DNA of 9,672 bases, taken from positions 1-9,672 of the forward strand of contig JAADHY010000452.1 of assembly GCA_013151585.1 (NCBI GenBank), written 5' to 3'. The notes under the pieces are model-generated. The model did no database searches. It was not told the DNA's origin and worked only from the letters and a program-made list of their open reading frames with translations. Source of the stretch: Planctomycetota bacterium. Its GTDB lineage: Bacteria; Planctomycetota; Planctomycetia; Planctomycetales; Planctomycetaceae. Below are positions 1-6,625 of this stretch, piece by piece. Each line of letters begins with the position of its first letter. Position 1 is the stretch's first letter. Made by a program: the position numbers and the translations under genes.

Positions 1-640
1 GGGTCCCGAGGATCGTATACTTCTGGCCCTTCAGCACCTTCCCGGGGGGATCGTAGCGGTTGGGATCAGGCGACCGGTCGAGCAGCTCGTCGATGACGCC
101 TTGCCGGCGCCGGCGGGCGTTGTCCTGCTCCAACCGGCCCACGAAGATCATCACCGTGCCGCCATCGGGCATCGCCTCTTTCACCAACTGTCCGCACATC
201 CGTCCTGCGACGTAGTTGTCCATGCCGATGTAACACAGCCGGTTCGATTCGGGAGCGTCGGCATCTTGAGTGATCAGGTTGGTCACCTCCGCGGCGCGGT
301 TCAGCAAGTCGGTCTGGTTCGCCGGATCGATGGGGCTGATCGCGATGCCGTCGACGCCGCGAATCAGCAAGTCTTCGATGATGCGTTTCTGATCGCCGAT
401 GCCCTCGGCCGGCATGTGCACCGACACCTCGACCCCCAGATCGCGCCCAGCCGCCTTGGCTCCCACCGCGGCGATGGTCCAGAAAGACGCCACCCCGTTG
501 GTCACATAAGCCACGTGAATCGGCTTCTGACGACGCCCCGTTTGGCCCCCCGAGGAACTCGAAGCCGGCCCCGCGCCACCGCTACAGCCCAAACCGCAGA
601 CCAAAAGGCTGACCGCCGCCATCCGAAGCACTTGCGACAT
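1..640 (-). CDS. Sugar ABC transporter substrate-binding protein, lipoprotein-like, partial (C-terminus beyond left edge)
   Basis: I translated this by hand from the ATG at 640-638; 213 codons are visible before the window edge. An AAGGAG ribosome binding site lies 7 bases upstream (648-653). Residues 1-19 form a short hydrophobic leader ending in Gly-Leu-Gly-Cys, a weak lipobox with Cys19 as the likely lipidated residue. A low-complexity Ser/Gly linker follows to about residue 37. From residue 41 the protein reads like a type 1 periplasmic binding protein of the RbsB class: IHVAYVTNGVASFW at the first strand, an RGVDGIAISPID strand at 94-106, DADAPESNRLCYIGMDN at 126-142, then AGRMCGQL. The family usually has about 320-370 residues, so roughly a third is missing. 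It should bind a sugar outside the membrane for import; the permease and ATPase genes may lie beyond the edge. It is divergent from a ROK sugar kinase. The family call is firm; the substrate is unknown. Confidence 0.88.
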   Translation of the reverse strand, partial: MSQVLRMAAVSLLVCGLGCSGGAGPASSSSGGQTGRRQKPIHVAYVTNGVASFWTIAAVGAKAAGRDLGVEVSVHMPAEGIGDQKRIIEDLLIRGVDGIAISPIDPANQTDLLNRAAEVTNLITQDADAPESNRLCYIGMDNYVAGRMCGQLVKEAMPDGGTVMIFVGRLEQDNARRRRQGVIDELLDRSPDPNRYDPPGKVLKGQKYTILGT

Positions 641-755
641 GCACGATCTCCTTACATCAAGCGAACATCCTCGCTTGTTTTCTCATGGAAACCTCGAACT
701 GAGCGCCGAAGTTGCGCTGGCTTGCATTGGGCGAGCCGAGTAAGACTACAAGCGT

Positions 756-774
756 TTGCGCTCCCAGGGCGCAA
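756..774. repeat. Inverted repeat, TTGCGC / GCGCAA arms, candidate operator
   Basis: The perfect 6-base arms TTGCGC (756-761) and GCGCAA (769-774) are separated by 7 bases. One C-G pair and one T-G wobble can extend the stem inwards, leaving a 3-base loop. It lies about 115 bases upstream of the sugar-binding protein start, inside a divergent promoter region. It could be an operator for a dimeric repressor or an RNA hairpin in the leader. No T-run follows on either strand, so it is unlikely to be a terminator. No known operator consensus is recognised. Confidence 0.4.
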
Positions 775-806
775 TGCGACCCGCTCGCCGCAAAAATTGG
801 CCGCCC

Positions 807-829
807 AACGATCGAGCCAAACGATCGAG
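807..829. repeat. Direct repeat AACGATCGAG x2, 13-base period
   Basis: AACGATCGAG occurs exactly at 807-816 and 820-829, with a 3-base spacer. Each copy contains the self-complementary core CGATCG. The pair lies in the divergent promoter region, about 170 bases upstream of the sugar-binding protein start. It may be a protein-binding site, but GC-rich genomes often contain CGATCG by chance, so the functional call is weak. Confidence 0.35.
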
Positions 830-1227
830 AGGCGACGTTCCTTCAATATGACGCCCGGTCCGGCCAGCGCCAACCTCAGCTTTCGCTTGTTGCGGCAGTC
901 GGAACCACGCCGGCTTTCTCGAAAAGGCCGGCTTCTGCACTTCCGATGAGCCGCCGAATCGTTACATTCCTCAAGTAGTCAATCAACATGACAGGGGATT
1001 GCGAAAACGTCGGATGCTCGTGCTCCAACGTTGCCTTTCCCCTGCGATGTGGGGCGATAAGAACTTCGGACCAGGGTTTCTTCTCGTCTCAGTATTCGCT
1101 TCATTACGCTCGTAGGTGTAGCATTCGAGTTATCGACTTCGCTTTGTTCAGGGCTTACCCCGCCCGTTGCGTCTGCCGCGTCCCAACACGGCGGGCATCG
1201 GGAACCAAAAGTGGATTTCGAAGTGCG

Positions 1228-1234
1228 AAGGAGG
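1228..1234 (+). promoter_or_regulatory. Ribosome binding site deciding the ROK kinase start
   Basis: AAGGAGG at 1228-1234 lies 10 bases before the GTG at 1245. The frame is open further upstream to a TTG at 1167, but those extra 26 residues resemble nothing in the family. The canonical ROK N-terminus (LGIEIGGTK) begins right after the GTG. Together these favour GTG 1245. Confidence 0.75.
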
Positions 1235-1244
1235 ACGGACGGCC

Positions 1245-2198
1245 GTGTTCTTGGGAATCGAGATTGGTGGGACCAAGCTGCAACTCGGGGTCGGACGCGG
1301 AGACGGCTCCCCGCTGGTCGCGTTGGAACGGGCCCAGGTCGTGCGCGAACACGGAGCTGCCGCGATTCTTGCCGATATCGAGCGGATCGGCCGATCGCTG
1401 ATCGAAAGGTACGCGGTCCAGCGGATTGGCATCGGCTTCGGCGGTCCGGTCAAGGCGGACCAGGGCCGCACAACGATCAGCCATCACGTGGACGGCTGGC
1501 AGGATTTTCCGCTAGTGGAATGGTGCCGACAGACATTCGGCTTGCCGGCCGTGCTGGCTAATGATTGCGACGCGGCCGCGCTGGCCGAGGCGTGTTTCGG
1601 AGCGGGTAGCGGACATCGAATCGTATTCTTTCTGACCGTAGGCACGGGCATTGGCGGTGGTCTGGTGGTCGATGGGCGGCTTTTCGGCACCCATCGCCCC
1701 GCGGTCGCCGAAATCGGGCATCTGAGGCCGTGGCGGGGAGGGGCCGAAGCGTTGGTCTCCGTCGAATCACAAGCCAGCGGAACTGGGATCGAAGAGCGGG
1801 CCCGTCGTAAGCTTCGCCAAGCCAGCGATCGTTCGGATGCCGTGGACCTTCTGCAGCGAGCCGGTGGTCGGTCCGAGCAGCTCACCGCTCGCGACGTTGC
1901 GGAGGCGGCCGCCGAAGGCAACGAATTGGCGCGAGAAGTCTTAGCGGAATCGATCGAGGTCTTGGGCTGGGCGATCGCTCAAGCCATTACACTGGTCGCT
2001 CCCGAAGTGGTCGTCGTGGGCGGCGGTGTCTCGCTGATGGGCGAACAGTTGTTTTTTGACCCGCTGAGAAAAGCCGTGCGGCGCTACGTGTTTCACGGTT
2101 TGGTCGATACGTACGAAATCCGGCCGGCCCAGTTGGGCGAACAGGTCGTCGTACACGGCGCGTTGGCCCTGGCCGGCAAGGCTGCAAACGCCGACTGA
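1245..2198 (+). CDS. ROK-family sugar kinase (glucokinase-like), 317 aa
   Basis: The start is GTG 1245, chosen from an AAGGAGG site 10 bases upstream and from the family N-terminus. Residues 3-11 (LGIEIGGTK) are the first phosphate-binding motif, with Glu6 where Asp is usual. GIGFGGPV is at 62-69. LANDCDAAALAE at 104-115 supplies the probable catalytic Asp107. FLTVGTGIGGGLVVDG (129-144) is the second phosphate motif. EIGH (156-159) keeps the ROK histidine, and ESQASG (174-179) matches the segment after the zinc cluster. The cysteine motif CxCGxxGCxE normally in between is absent and the loop is short. VVVVGGGVS at 255-263 is the adenosine motif. Known members phosphorylate hexoses or N-acetylated amino sugars with ATP in the cytoplasm; some ROK proteins are repressors, but no DNA-binding helix-turn-helix precedes the kinase here. 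Divergence from a sugar-binding protein supports a sugar kinase. The substrate cannot be told. Confidence 0.88.
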   Translation: MFLGIEIGGTKLQLGVGRGDGSPLVALERAQVVREHGAAAILADIERIGRSLIERYAVQRIGIGFGGPVKADQGRTTISHHVDGWQDFPLVEWCRQTFGLPAVLANDCDAAALAEACFGAGSGHRIVFFLTVGTGIGGGLVVDGRLFGTHRPAVAEIGHLRPWRGGAEALVSVESQASGTGIEERARRKLRQASDRSDAVDLLQRAGGRSEQLTARDVAEAAAEGNELAREVLAESIEVLGWAIAQAITLVAPEVVVVGGGVSLMGEQLFFDPLRKAVRRYVFHGLVDTYEIRPAQLGEQVVVHGALALAGKAANAD

Positions 2199-2519
2199 GC
2201 TGCGATGGCGTATACCGGGAAGGGACGGTCGGGCTCTTGACCGCAAATGGTAACGAAGGCACAATAAACTCAGGTGGTTTTCCTGATTGGTCCCTGAGCG
2301 GACCGGCAAGTTTCGGCGGCTCAGACATCAAGCATATCTATTTTCACATTTTGTGTTTGCGAGCGTCACGGCCCTGTCTGCCTACCCGCGGGATTCAAGT
2401 ACATCGTTTGAGCCGCTGTTATTTGGAATCTTCTTCGTCTGACCCTCGCCTTCTGAATGCGGCCCGTTGCCTACCCAGTCAGTGCGGTGCGACGGAAGTC
2501 GCAAACAAGGTTTGGAGGA

Positions 2520-2539
2520 TGTGAAGCAAACGCCTCACA
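2520..2539. repeat. Inverted repeat TGTGAAGC / GCCTCACA, candidate operator
   Basis: The arms TGTGAAGC (2520-2527) and GCCTCACA (2532-2539) are complementary at 7 of 8 positions around an AAAC loop. TGTGA...TCACA resembles the half-sites of CRP/FNR-family regulators, but the half-sites are 10 bases apart instead of the 6 in the E. coli CRP site. CCTCACA recurs at 2568-2574. The element is about 147 bases upstream of the kinase start. It could be an operator or a leader hairpin. Confidence 0.35.
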
Positions 2540-2668
2540 GGGTGGCCGAGGCAATAGCGCATAAATACCTCACATGAACAGCAGGACCTGCGCAATTCGT
2601 CAAAGTTTGGGCCAAGGTTCAGCCCGGTCGGCGAAAGGACCTGGATGACCTGTGCCCGGCAGTGGTCG

Positions 2669-2675
2669 AAAAGGA
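2669..2675 (+). promoter_or_regulatory. Ribosome binding site deciding the Ser/Thr kinase start
   Basis: AAAAGGA at 2669-2675 lies 10 bases before ATG 2686. The alternative in-frame GTG at 2662 has its nearest purine-rich tract (AAAGGA, 2634-2639) 22 bases away, which is too far. ATG 2686 is therefore preferred. The choice changes only eight residues. Confidence 0.55.
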
Positions 2676-2685
2676 TGCCGCGGGA

Positions 2686-5600
2686 ATGGGTGCAGAAGTC
2701 CAACCGAGACCAGCGGATTCAGACGGACAAGCGGGTGCTGGCGCCGACTCCGCTGGGCTTTGCTCGTCGGGAGGGCTGAAAGTCCGGTGTCCTGAGTGCC
2801 ATTCGACGCTTGACATAAAGGACGATGCATCGCTCAAAGAGATCCGCTGCCAGACGTGCGGCATTCGCTTCAGTCTCGCTGACGAGTCCACACTGCTTTG
2901 GGATCGCCAGGCCGAGACGGTTCGCCCGGACTTGCCAAACATCGGGCCGTTCGAGTTGGTGGAGCGTCTGGGGGAAGGTGCCTTCGGCGTCGTGTGGAAA
3001 GCTCGTGACACGCGACTGGACCGAACGGTCGCGGTCAAGATTCCTCGCAAGAGTGACCTTTGCACGGAAGAGTCTGAAAAGTTCTTGCGAGAAGCCCGTG
3101 CGGCGGCCCAGCTTCGCCACCCGTATGTGGTCAGCGTCCATGAAGTCGGCTTAGAAAACGGACGCATCTACATCGTCAGCGACTTCATCGAAGGAACATC
3201 CCTGGATCGATGGATGGTCCGTCAACGTCCCACGATGCGAGAGGCCGCTGCATTATGCGCTCAAATCGCTGATGCATTGGCCCACGCTCACGACCAAGGT
3301 GTCGTTCATCGGGATTTGAAGCCCAGCAACATTCTCATGGACGCCTCGGGAACCCCTCATCTGACGGATTTTGGTTTGGCCAAACGGGAAGCCCGCGACG
3401 TCACGATGACCGTCGAGGGCCAGATCTTGGGGACGCCCGCCTACATGGCGCCGGAGCAGGCACGGGGCGAAAGCCACAAGTGCGATGCTCGGGCGGACGT
3501 CTACTCGCTGGGCGTGATGCTGTTCGAGTTGCTGACGGGCGAACGGCCGTTCCGTGGCAATCTACAGATGCTCCTGAAACAGATCGTCGAGGACGACCCT
3601 CCGAGTCCGCGTCGATTGAATGCATCCGTTCCTCGCGATCTGGAGACGATCTGCCTGAAGTGCCTGGCAAAAGAACCGGCCCGCCGATATCAGACCGCTC
3701 GAGAAGTCGCGCAGGAATTGCGACGCTATTTGCGAGGCGAACCGATTCGAGCCAGACCGATCGGCCGGGCGGCCCGCGCGGCTCGGTGGTGCCGTCGGAA
3801 TCCTGTGATCGCCACCTTGGCCGCTACGGCGATCTGCCTGTTGCTGGCGGTCGCGGTGGTATCAACGGTTGCGTACGTACGAACTTCGCGGGCCTTGGCA
3901 GAGAGATCGCAGGCCCTCCAGCGCGAAGCGGAGCAACGCCAGTTGGCTCGAAAGAAAGCGGCCGAAGCTCGCAAAGCACAGCAAGACGCGGAGGCCTTGG
4001 CGACTCGTCTGTTGATTGAGCAAGTGAAGCTGCTGCGGCGGGACCGCCCATTGGGTTGGACGTGGCGCGGTCTGAAACACCTAAAGGAAGCCGCAAAGCT
4101 GGGACGAGAGCAGTTGGCCCCGGCTGATTTACGCAGCTTGGCAGCGGACTGTCTGGCAGGGGTGGATCTTCGCGAAATCGACCGACTCGCTAAGCACGAC
4201 GTCTCATCTCGTTTGGCCTTTAGCGCCGACGGAAGCCAGTTGGCCATTGCACAATACAAAGCACAAGCATACGCGGTTTGCAAGGTGACGCTGGTAAGTC
4301 TGGCGGACAAACGGACGCGCGAGTTTTTCTATCGACCGTCGCTCCGATGGCAATTGAAAACTGGGGTGCAAGATGGCGGGCGAGCATTAGCGATCAGCCC
4401 CGACGGTCGTTGGCTCGTCGTGGGGACGCGGAGCGGCTGGGCGCACCGGTGGGACCTGCAACAGTCCTCTCCAAAATCAAGCTCGTGGCCGGCTCACCGA
4501 GCCGAAATCTACGACTTGGCGTTTTCACCGGATGGCCGCTGGTTGTATTCCGCGTCCAAAGACGAAACGATCGCGCGCTGGGACCTTCAAGCCGGCTGGA
4601 GACAGGGCGCTCGTCAATCGGGCGACGGGGCGATGCGCCTGGCCCTTTCCGCGGACGGGTCGCGGTTAATCGTCACCGACGGCAAGGTTCATTGGCGCGA
4701 CCCGGTCAGTCTAAAGTGTGTTGGTGAGATGGAAGAGGACGTCGCCGCGAGCCTGGTCTGTCTCTGCGGCTCCTCACGCGTCGCGATCGTCGCGGCCGGT
4801 CAAGACCTTTCGCTAGTGGACACCCGAACCCTCACGGTACGGAAAAGGTTGAAGGACCCCGAGTTGAACACTGCCCATCGGGGCACCATCCGGGTGATCG
4901 CCGTTAGCCCGGACCAAGGACTCTTGGCCAGCGCCGATTCACAAGGCCGGCTGAAGCTCTGGGACCTCGCGTCTGGCCGGATGATCGTCAGCATACCGCT
5001 TGATTCGCGCGACATCGTTTGGCCTCTTTTTGGTCCGGATGGAAGGCATTTGGCCGCCACGACTTACCGCGGTGTTGTGCTCATGGAGCTGAACGGTCCG
5101 TCCGTTCGATCCACGATGGCACTGCAACCCGAACCTCTGCGCGTGCTGGCCTACGGATGCGGAACGAAATGGGTCGCTACGCTCGCTTCAGCCGATGATC
5201 GCCCCGCCCTCGTTCGTCTTTGGGATGTCGACTCCGGGGAGCTATGCCGGGAGTGGGAAATTGACGGCCATTTCGGGTCCGCCATGGAATCGTCGCTCAA
5301 TTTCGATCCTTCCGGCAGGCGATTAGTGGTCGCGGACGACCGCGGAGAAGTGTACTTCATTGATGCGGACCAGGAAGGATCGGTTCGCTATGCCGAGGGC
5401 GTGCGGGCTAAAAACGTCGGCTGGGCTCAGGACGGTCGAACCATTTGGGGCATCCGAAACGGATCCGAGGTTGTCGCCTGGGATGCCCAAAAGTTGAGAG
5501 AGAAGTCCGCGTGGAGCAATGACTCTGCGATGCTGATCACCGGACAGGCGCGGCTCCATTCCCTCACCGCGGGCGCTCACTGGGTCCTGGCAGGCTCAGC

Positions 5601-6102
5601 TACGGTGGGCACGGTCTTGCTTCGAGCGGACACGGGGCAATTGCAGGCAATCTGGCCCGAATCGGGAGCGCCGATTACCGCAATCGCCCTCACGGCGGAT
5701 GAGTCGCTCGGGGCATTCGGAACTCGCAACGGAAAGGTGTGTCTGATGCGCGTCCCGGCGGGTAAATTGGTCGCTAGCGCGGATGCTCATCGTGACGAAG
5801 TTCAGTCGTTGGCGTTCAGCCAGAATGGCCGGTTGCTCGCTACAGCATCGCGGGACGGGACGGTTGGTATTTGGGGAATCGAAGGACACAAGCAGCGGCA
5901 TTTGAAACGATGGCTGACTCTTCGGTCAGGAAACGCTCCTCCGACCGCCGTGGTCTTCGACGCGAGCGGAAAAAGACTGCTGATGCTCATCGAGGGCGAG
6001 AATGCGGTGCGGGTTTGGCATTTGGACGAGCTGGATCGGCGTCTGCAGGCGATAGATCCATCTGAGAGGGTCCGGGAATCGGGAGGGCGAAGCTCCGGCT
6101 GA
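2686..6102 (+). CDS. Membrane-anchored Ser/Thr protein kinase with N-terminal zinc ribbon and WD40-repeat C-terminus, 1138 aa
   Basis: Numbering is from ATG 2686 (GTG 2662 is the alternative). Residues 33-60 form a zinc ribbon with two CxxC pairs (Cys35/38 and Cys55/58). The kinase domain spans about 87-349. It has a glycine loop GEGAFG (96-101), Lys118 in VAVK, Glu136 in helix C, HRDLKPSN with catalytic Asp210 and Asn215, DFG from Asp228, and APE at 255-257. All catalytic residues are present, and it is an RD kinase of the bacterial PknB/Hanks type. One hydrophobic span at about 373-398 follows, then a charged Ala/Gln/Glu-rich probable coiled coil (400-442). From about 504 to 1120 there are about 14 WD40-like repeats (FSPDGRWL...WDL pattern), enough for two seven-bladed propellers. 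Family knowledge suggests a cytoplasmic kinase and an outward WD40 sensor. I recall this architecture from planctomycetes. Ligand and substrates are unknown. No neighbouring gene is an obvious partner. Confidence 0.93.
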   Translation: MGAEVQPRPADSDGQAGAGADSAGLCSSGGLKVRCPECHSTLDIKDDASLKEIRCQTCGIRFSLADESTLLWDRQAETVRPDLPNIGPFELVERLGEGAFGVVWKARDTRLDRTVAVKIPRKSDLCTEESEKFLREARAAAQLRHPYVVSVHEVGLENGRIYIVSDFIEGTSLDRWMVRQRPTMREAAALCAQIADALAHAHDQGVVHRDLKPSNILMDASGTPHLTDFGLAKREARDVTMTVEGQILGTPAYMAPEQARGESHKCDARADVYSLGVMLFELLTGERPFRGNLQMLLKQIVEDDPPSPRRLNASVPRDLETICLKCLAKEPARRYQTAREVAQELRRYLRGEPIRARPIGRAARAARWCRRNPVIATLAATAICLLLAVAVVSTVAYVRTSRALAERSQALQREAEQRQLARKKAAEARKAQQDAEALATRLLIEQVKLLRRDRPLGWTWRGLKHLKEAAKLGREQLAPADLRSLAADCLAGVDLREIDRLAKHDVSSRLAFSADGSQLAIAQYKAQAYAVCKVTLVSLADKRTREFFYRPSLRWQLKTGVQDGGRALAISPDGRWLVVGTRSGWAHRWDLQQSSPKSSSWPAHRAEIYDLAFSPDGRWLYSASKDETIARWDLQAGWRQGARQSGDGAMRLALSADGSRLIVTDGKVHWRDPVSLKCVGEMEEDVAASLVCLCGSSRVAIVAAGQDLSLVDTRTLTVRKRLKDPELNTAHRGTIRVIAVSPDQGLLASADSQGRLKLWDLASGRMIVSIPLDSRDIVWPLFGPDGRHLAATTYRGVVLMELNGPSVRSTMALQPEPLRVLAYGCGTKWVATLASADDRPALVRLWDVDSGELCREWEIDGHFGSAMESSLNFDPSGRRLVVADDRGEVYFIDADQEGSVRYAEGVRAKNVGWAQDGRTIWGIRNGSEVVAWDAQKLREKSAWSNDSAMLITGQARLHSLTAGAHWVLAGSATVGTVLLRADTGQLQAIWPESGAPITAIALTADESLGAFGTRNGKVCLMRVPAGKLVASADAHRDEVQSLAFSQNGRLLATASRDGTVGIWGIEGHKQRHLKRWLTLRSGNAPPTAVVFDASGKRLLMLIEGENAVRVWHLDELDRRLQAIDPSERVRESGGRSSG

Positions 6103-6435
6103 GCTGGGCATTGGGCATCGTCCTGCGGCTTGGCAAGAGCCTCGCCCCGTGAACCCGGCATTTCGGCGTCTCGAATTCGCGGCCCCCCTCATCTATTGTT
6201 AAGTCCGCTCGCTTGGAAAAGACGCGTCCCGCACGACATCGGCTTCTTCGCGCGGCATCGGTCGCTGAGGCCTGCAGCCGGTCGAGGGGATTTGTGAACG
6301 GCTCATGTGTCACTCCTGGCGTTTCTGGCGCTTCGTAGCGGATTAAGGTCACTGCGCGGCAGCTTAGCCGCTGAGTTCGATGGTTCGCGTTCGGGCGATC
6401 GCGGTCATTGGGAGCGCCCCCGGCGTTCCGAAAGA

Positions 6436-6453
6436 AAACCGTGCGAAACCGTG
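6436..6453. repeat. Tandem direct repeat AAACCGTG x2, 10-base period
   Basis: AAACCGTG occurs at 6436-6443 and again at 6446-6453, about one helical turn apart. It ends 34 bases before the putative -35 box at 6488, the usual place for an activator that binds same-face direct repeats. Only two copies are seen, so chance is not excluded. Confidence 0.3.
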
Positions 6454-6487
6454 GCAGATGCCCGAATCCCCGGTCGCTCTCAAGCGT

Positions 6488-6516
6488 TTGTGTTGCGTTG
6501 GGCGGGCAAGTATGAT
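6488..6516 (+). promoter_or_regulatory. Possible sigma70-type promoter for the oxidoreductase gene
   Basis: TTGTGT (6488-6493) and TATGAT (6511-6516) are separated by 17 bases. The -10 box matches the sigma70 consensus at 5 of 6 positions; the -35 box matches at only 3. Transcription would begin near 6523 and leave a leader of about 100 bases before the ATG at 6626. This is the best such pair I noticed in the gap, but planctomycete promoters are poorly predicted by the E. coli consensus. Confidence 0.35.
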
Positions 6517-6625
6517 GCCCAGTGCACGGCGCGCTCGTCAGAGTCGTCAATGTCCTTAAGGAAGGCTATCCAATGGTGCGATAGCAGGAACGCGATCGGT
6601 CGAATTAACGAAGGGAGAGCGAACG

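Larger units (their letters stand above)
641..1244. other. Divergent intergenic region, no gene seen
   Basis: This 604-base stretch separates the minus-strand binding-protein gene from the plus-strand ROK kinase gene, so it should carry both promoters. Open frames in it lack family resemblance and convincing ribosome binding sites. It holds an inverted repeat (756-774), a direct repeat (807-829) and a short hairpin with GCCGGC arms (909-914 and 927-932) without a T-run. I could not place a convincing sigma70 promoter on either strand. Confidence 0.7.
2199..2685. other. Intergenic region between ROK kinase and Ser/Thr kinase
   Basis: I see no convincing gene in this stretch. A 95-codon frame with a TTG start (2237-2524) lacks family resemblance and a good ribosome binding site. 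Two short hairpins follow the ROK stop codon: CGGTC/GACCG at 2226-2243, and CTCAGG/CCTGAG at 2269-2298 with an 18-base loop. Neither has a T-run, so a terminator is not supported. An imperfect inverted repeat lies at 2520-2539. Confidence 0.65.
6103..6625. other. Intergenic region upstream of the oxidoreductase, no gene seen
   Basis: This 523-base stretch lies between two plus-strand genes. Minus-strand frames here run into the end of the kinase gene and look like shadows. A plus-strand frame (6307-6852) overlaps the oxidoreductase start in another frame and has no family features. No convincing terminator follows the kinase: AGCTC/GAGCT (6091-6105) spans the stop codon but has no T-run. The region holds a tandem direct repeat (6436-6453) and a possible promoter (6488-6516). 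Confidence 0.65.

Noticed and set aside
909..932. Hairpin with GCCGGC arms
   Set aside because: It has only 6 base pairs plus a few weak inner pairs and no T-run on either strand. It lies in a divergent region where a terminator is not expected.
101..949. Long plus-strand frame of 282 codons
   Set aside because: It is antisense to the partial sugar-binding protein gene, whose minus-strand translation has clear family motifs, a start and a ribosome binding site. The plus-strand product has no recognisable features.
2269..2298. Hairpin CTCAGG/CCTGAG after the ROK gene as a terminator
   Set aside because: The stem has 6 pairs with an 18-base loop and is followed by GC-rich sequence instead of a T-run.
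2237..2524. Plus-strand frame of 95 codons with a TTG start before the kinase
   Set aside because: The nearest purine-rich tract is about 12 bases from the TTG, the composition differs from neighbouring genes, and nothing in it is recognisable. A small real gene is not fully excluded.
2521..2577. 18-codon frame with a GTG start right after GGAGG
   Set aside because: The spacing between GGAGG (2514-2518) and the GTG is only 2 bases, and the frame overlaps the inverted repeat at 2520-2539. There is no independent sign of translation.
5987..6550. Minus-strand frame of 187 codons covering the gap after the kinase
   Set aside because: Part of it is antisense to the kinase end. The product is rich in Arg, Pro and Thr without domain features, and no ribosome binding site was noted.
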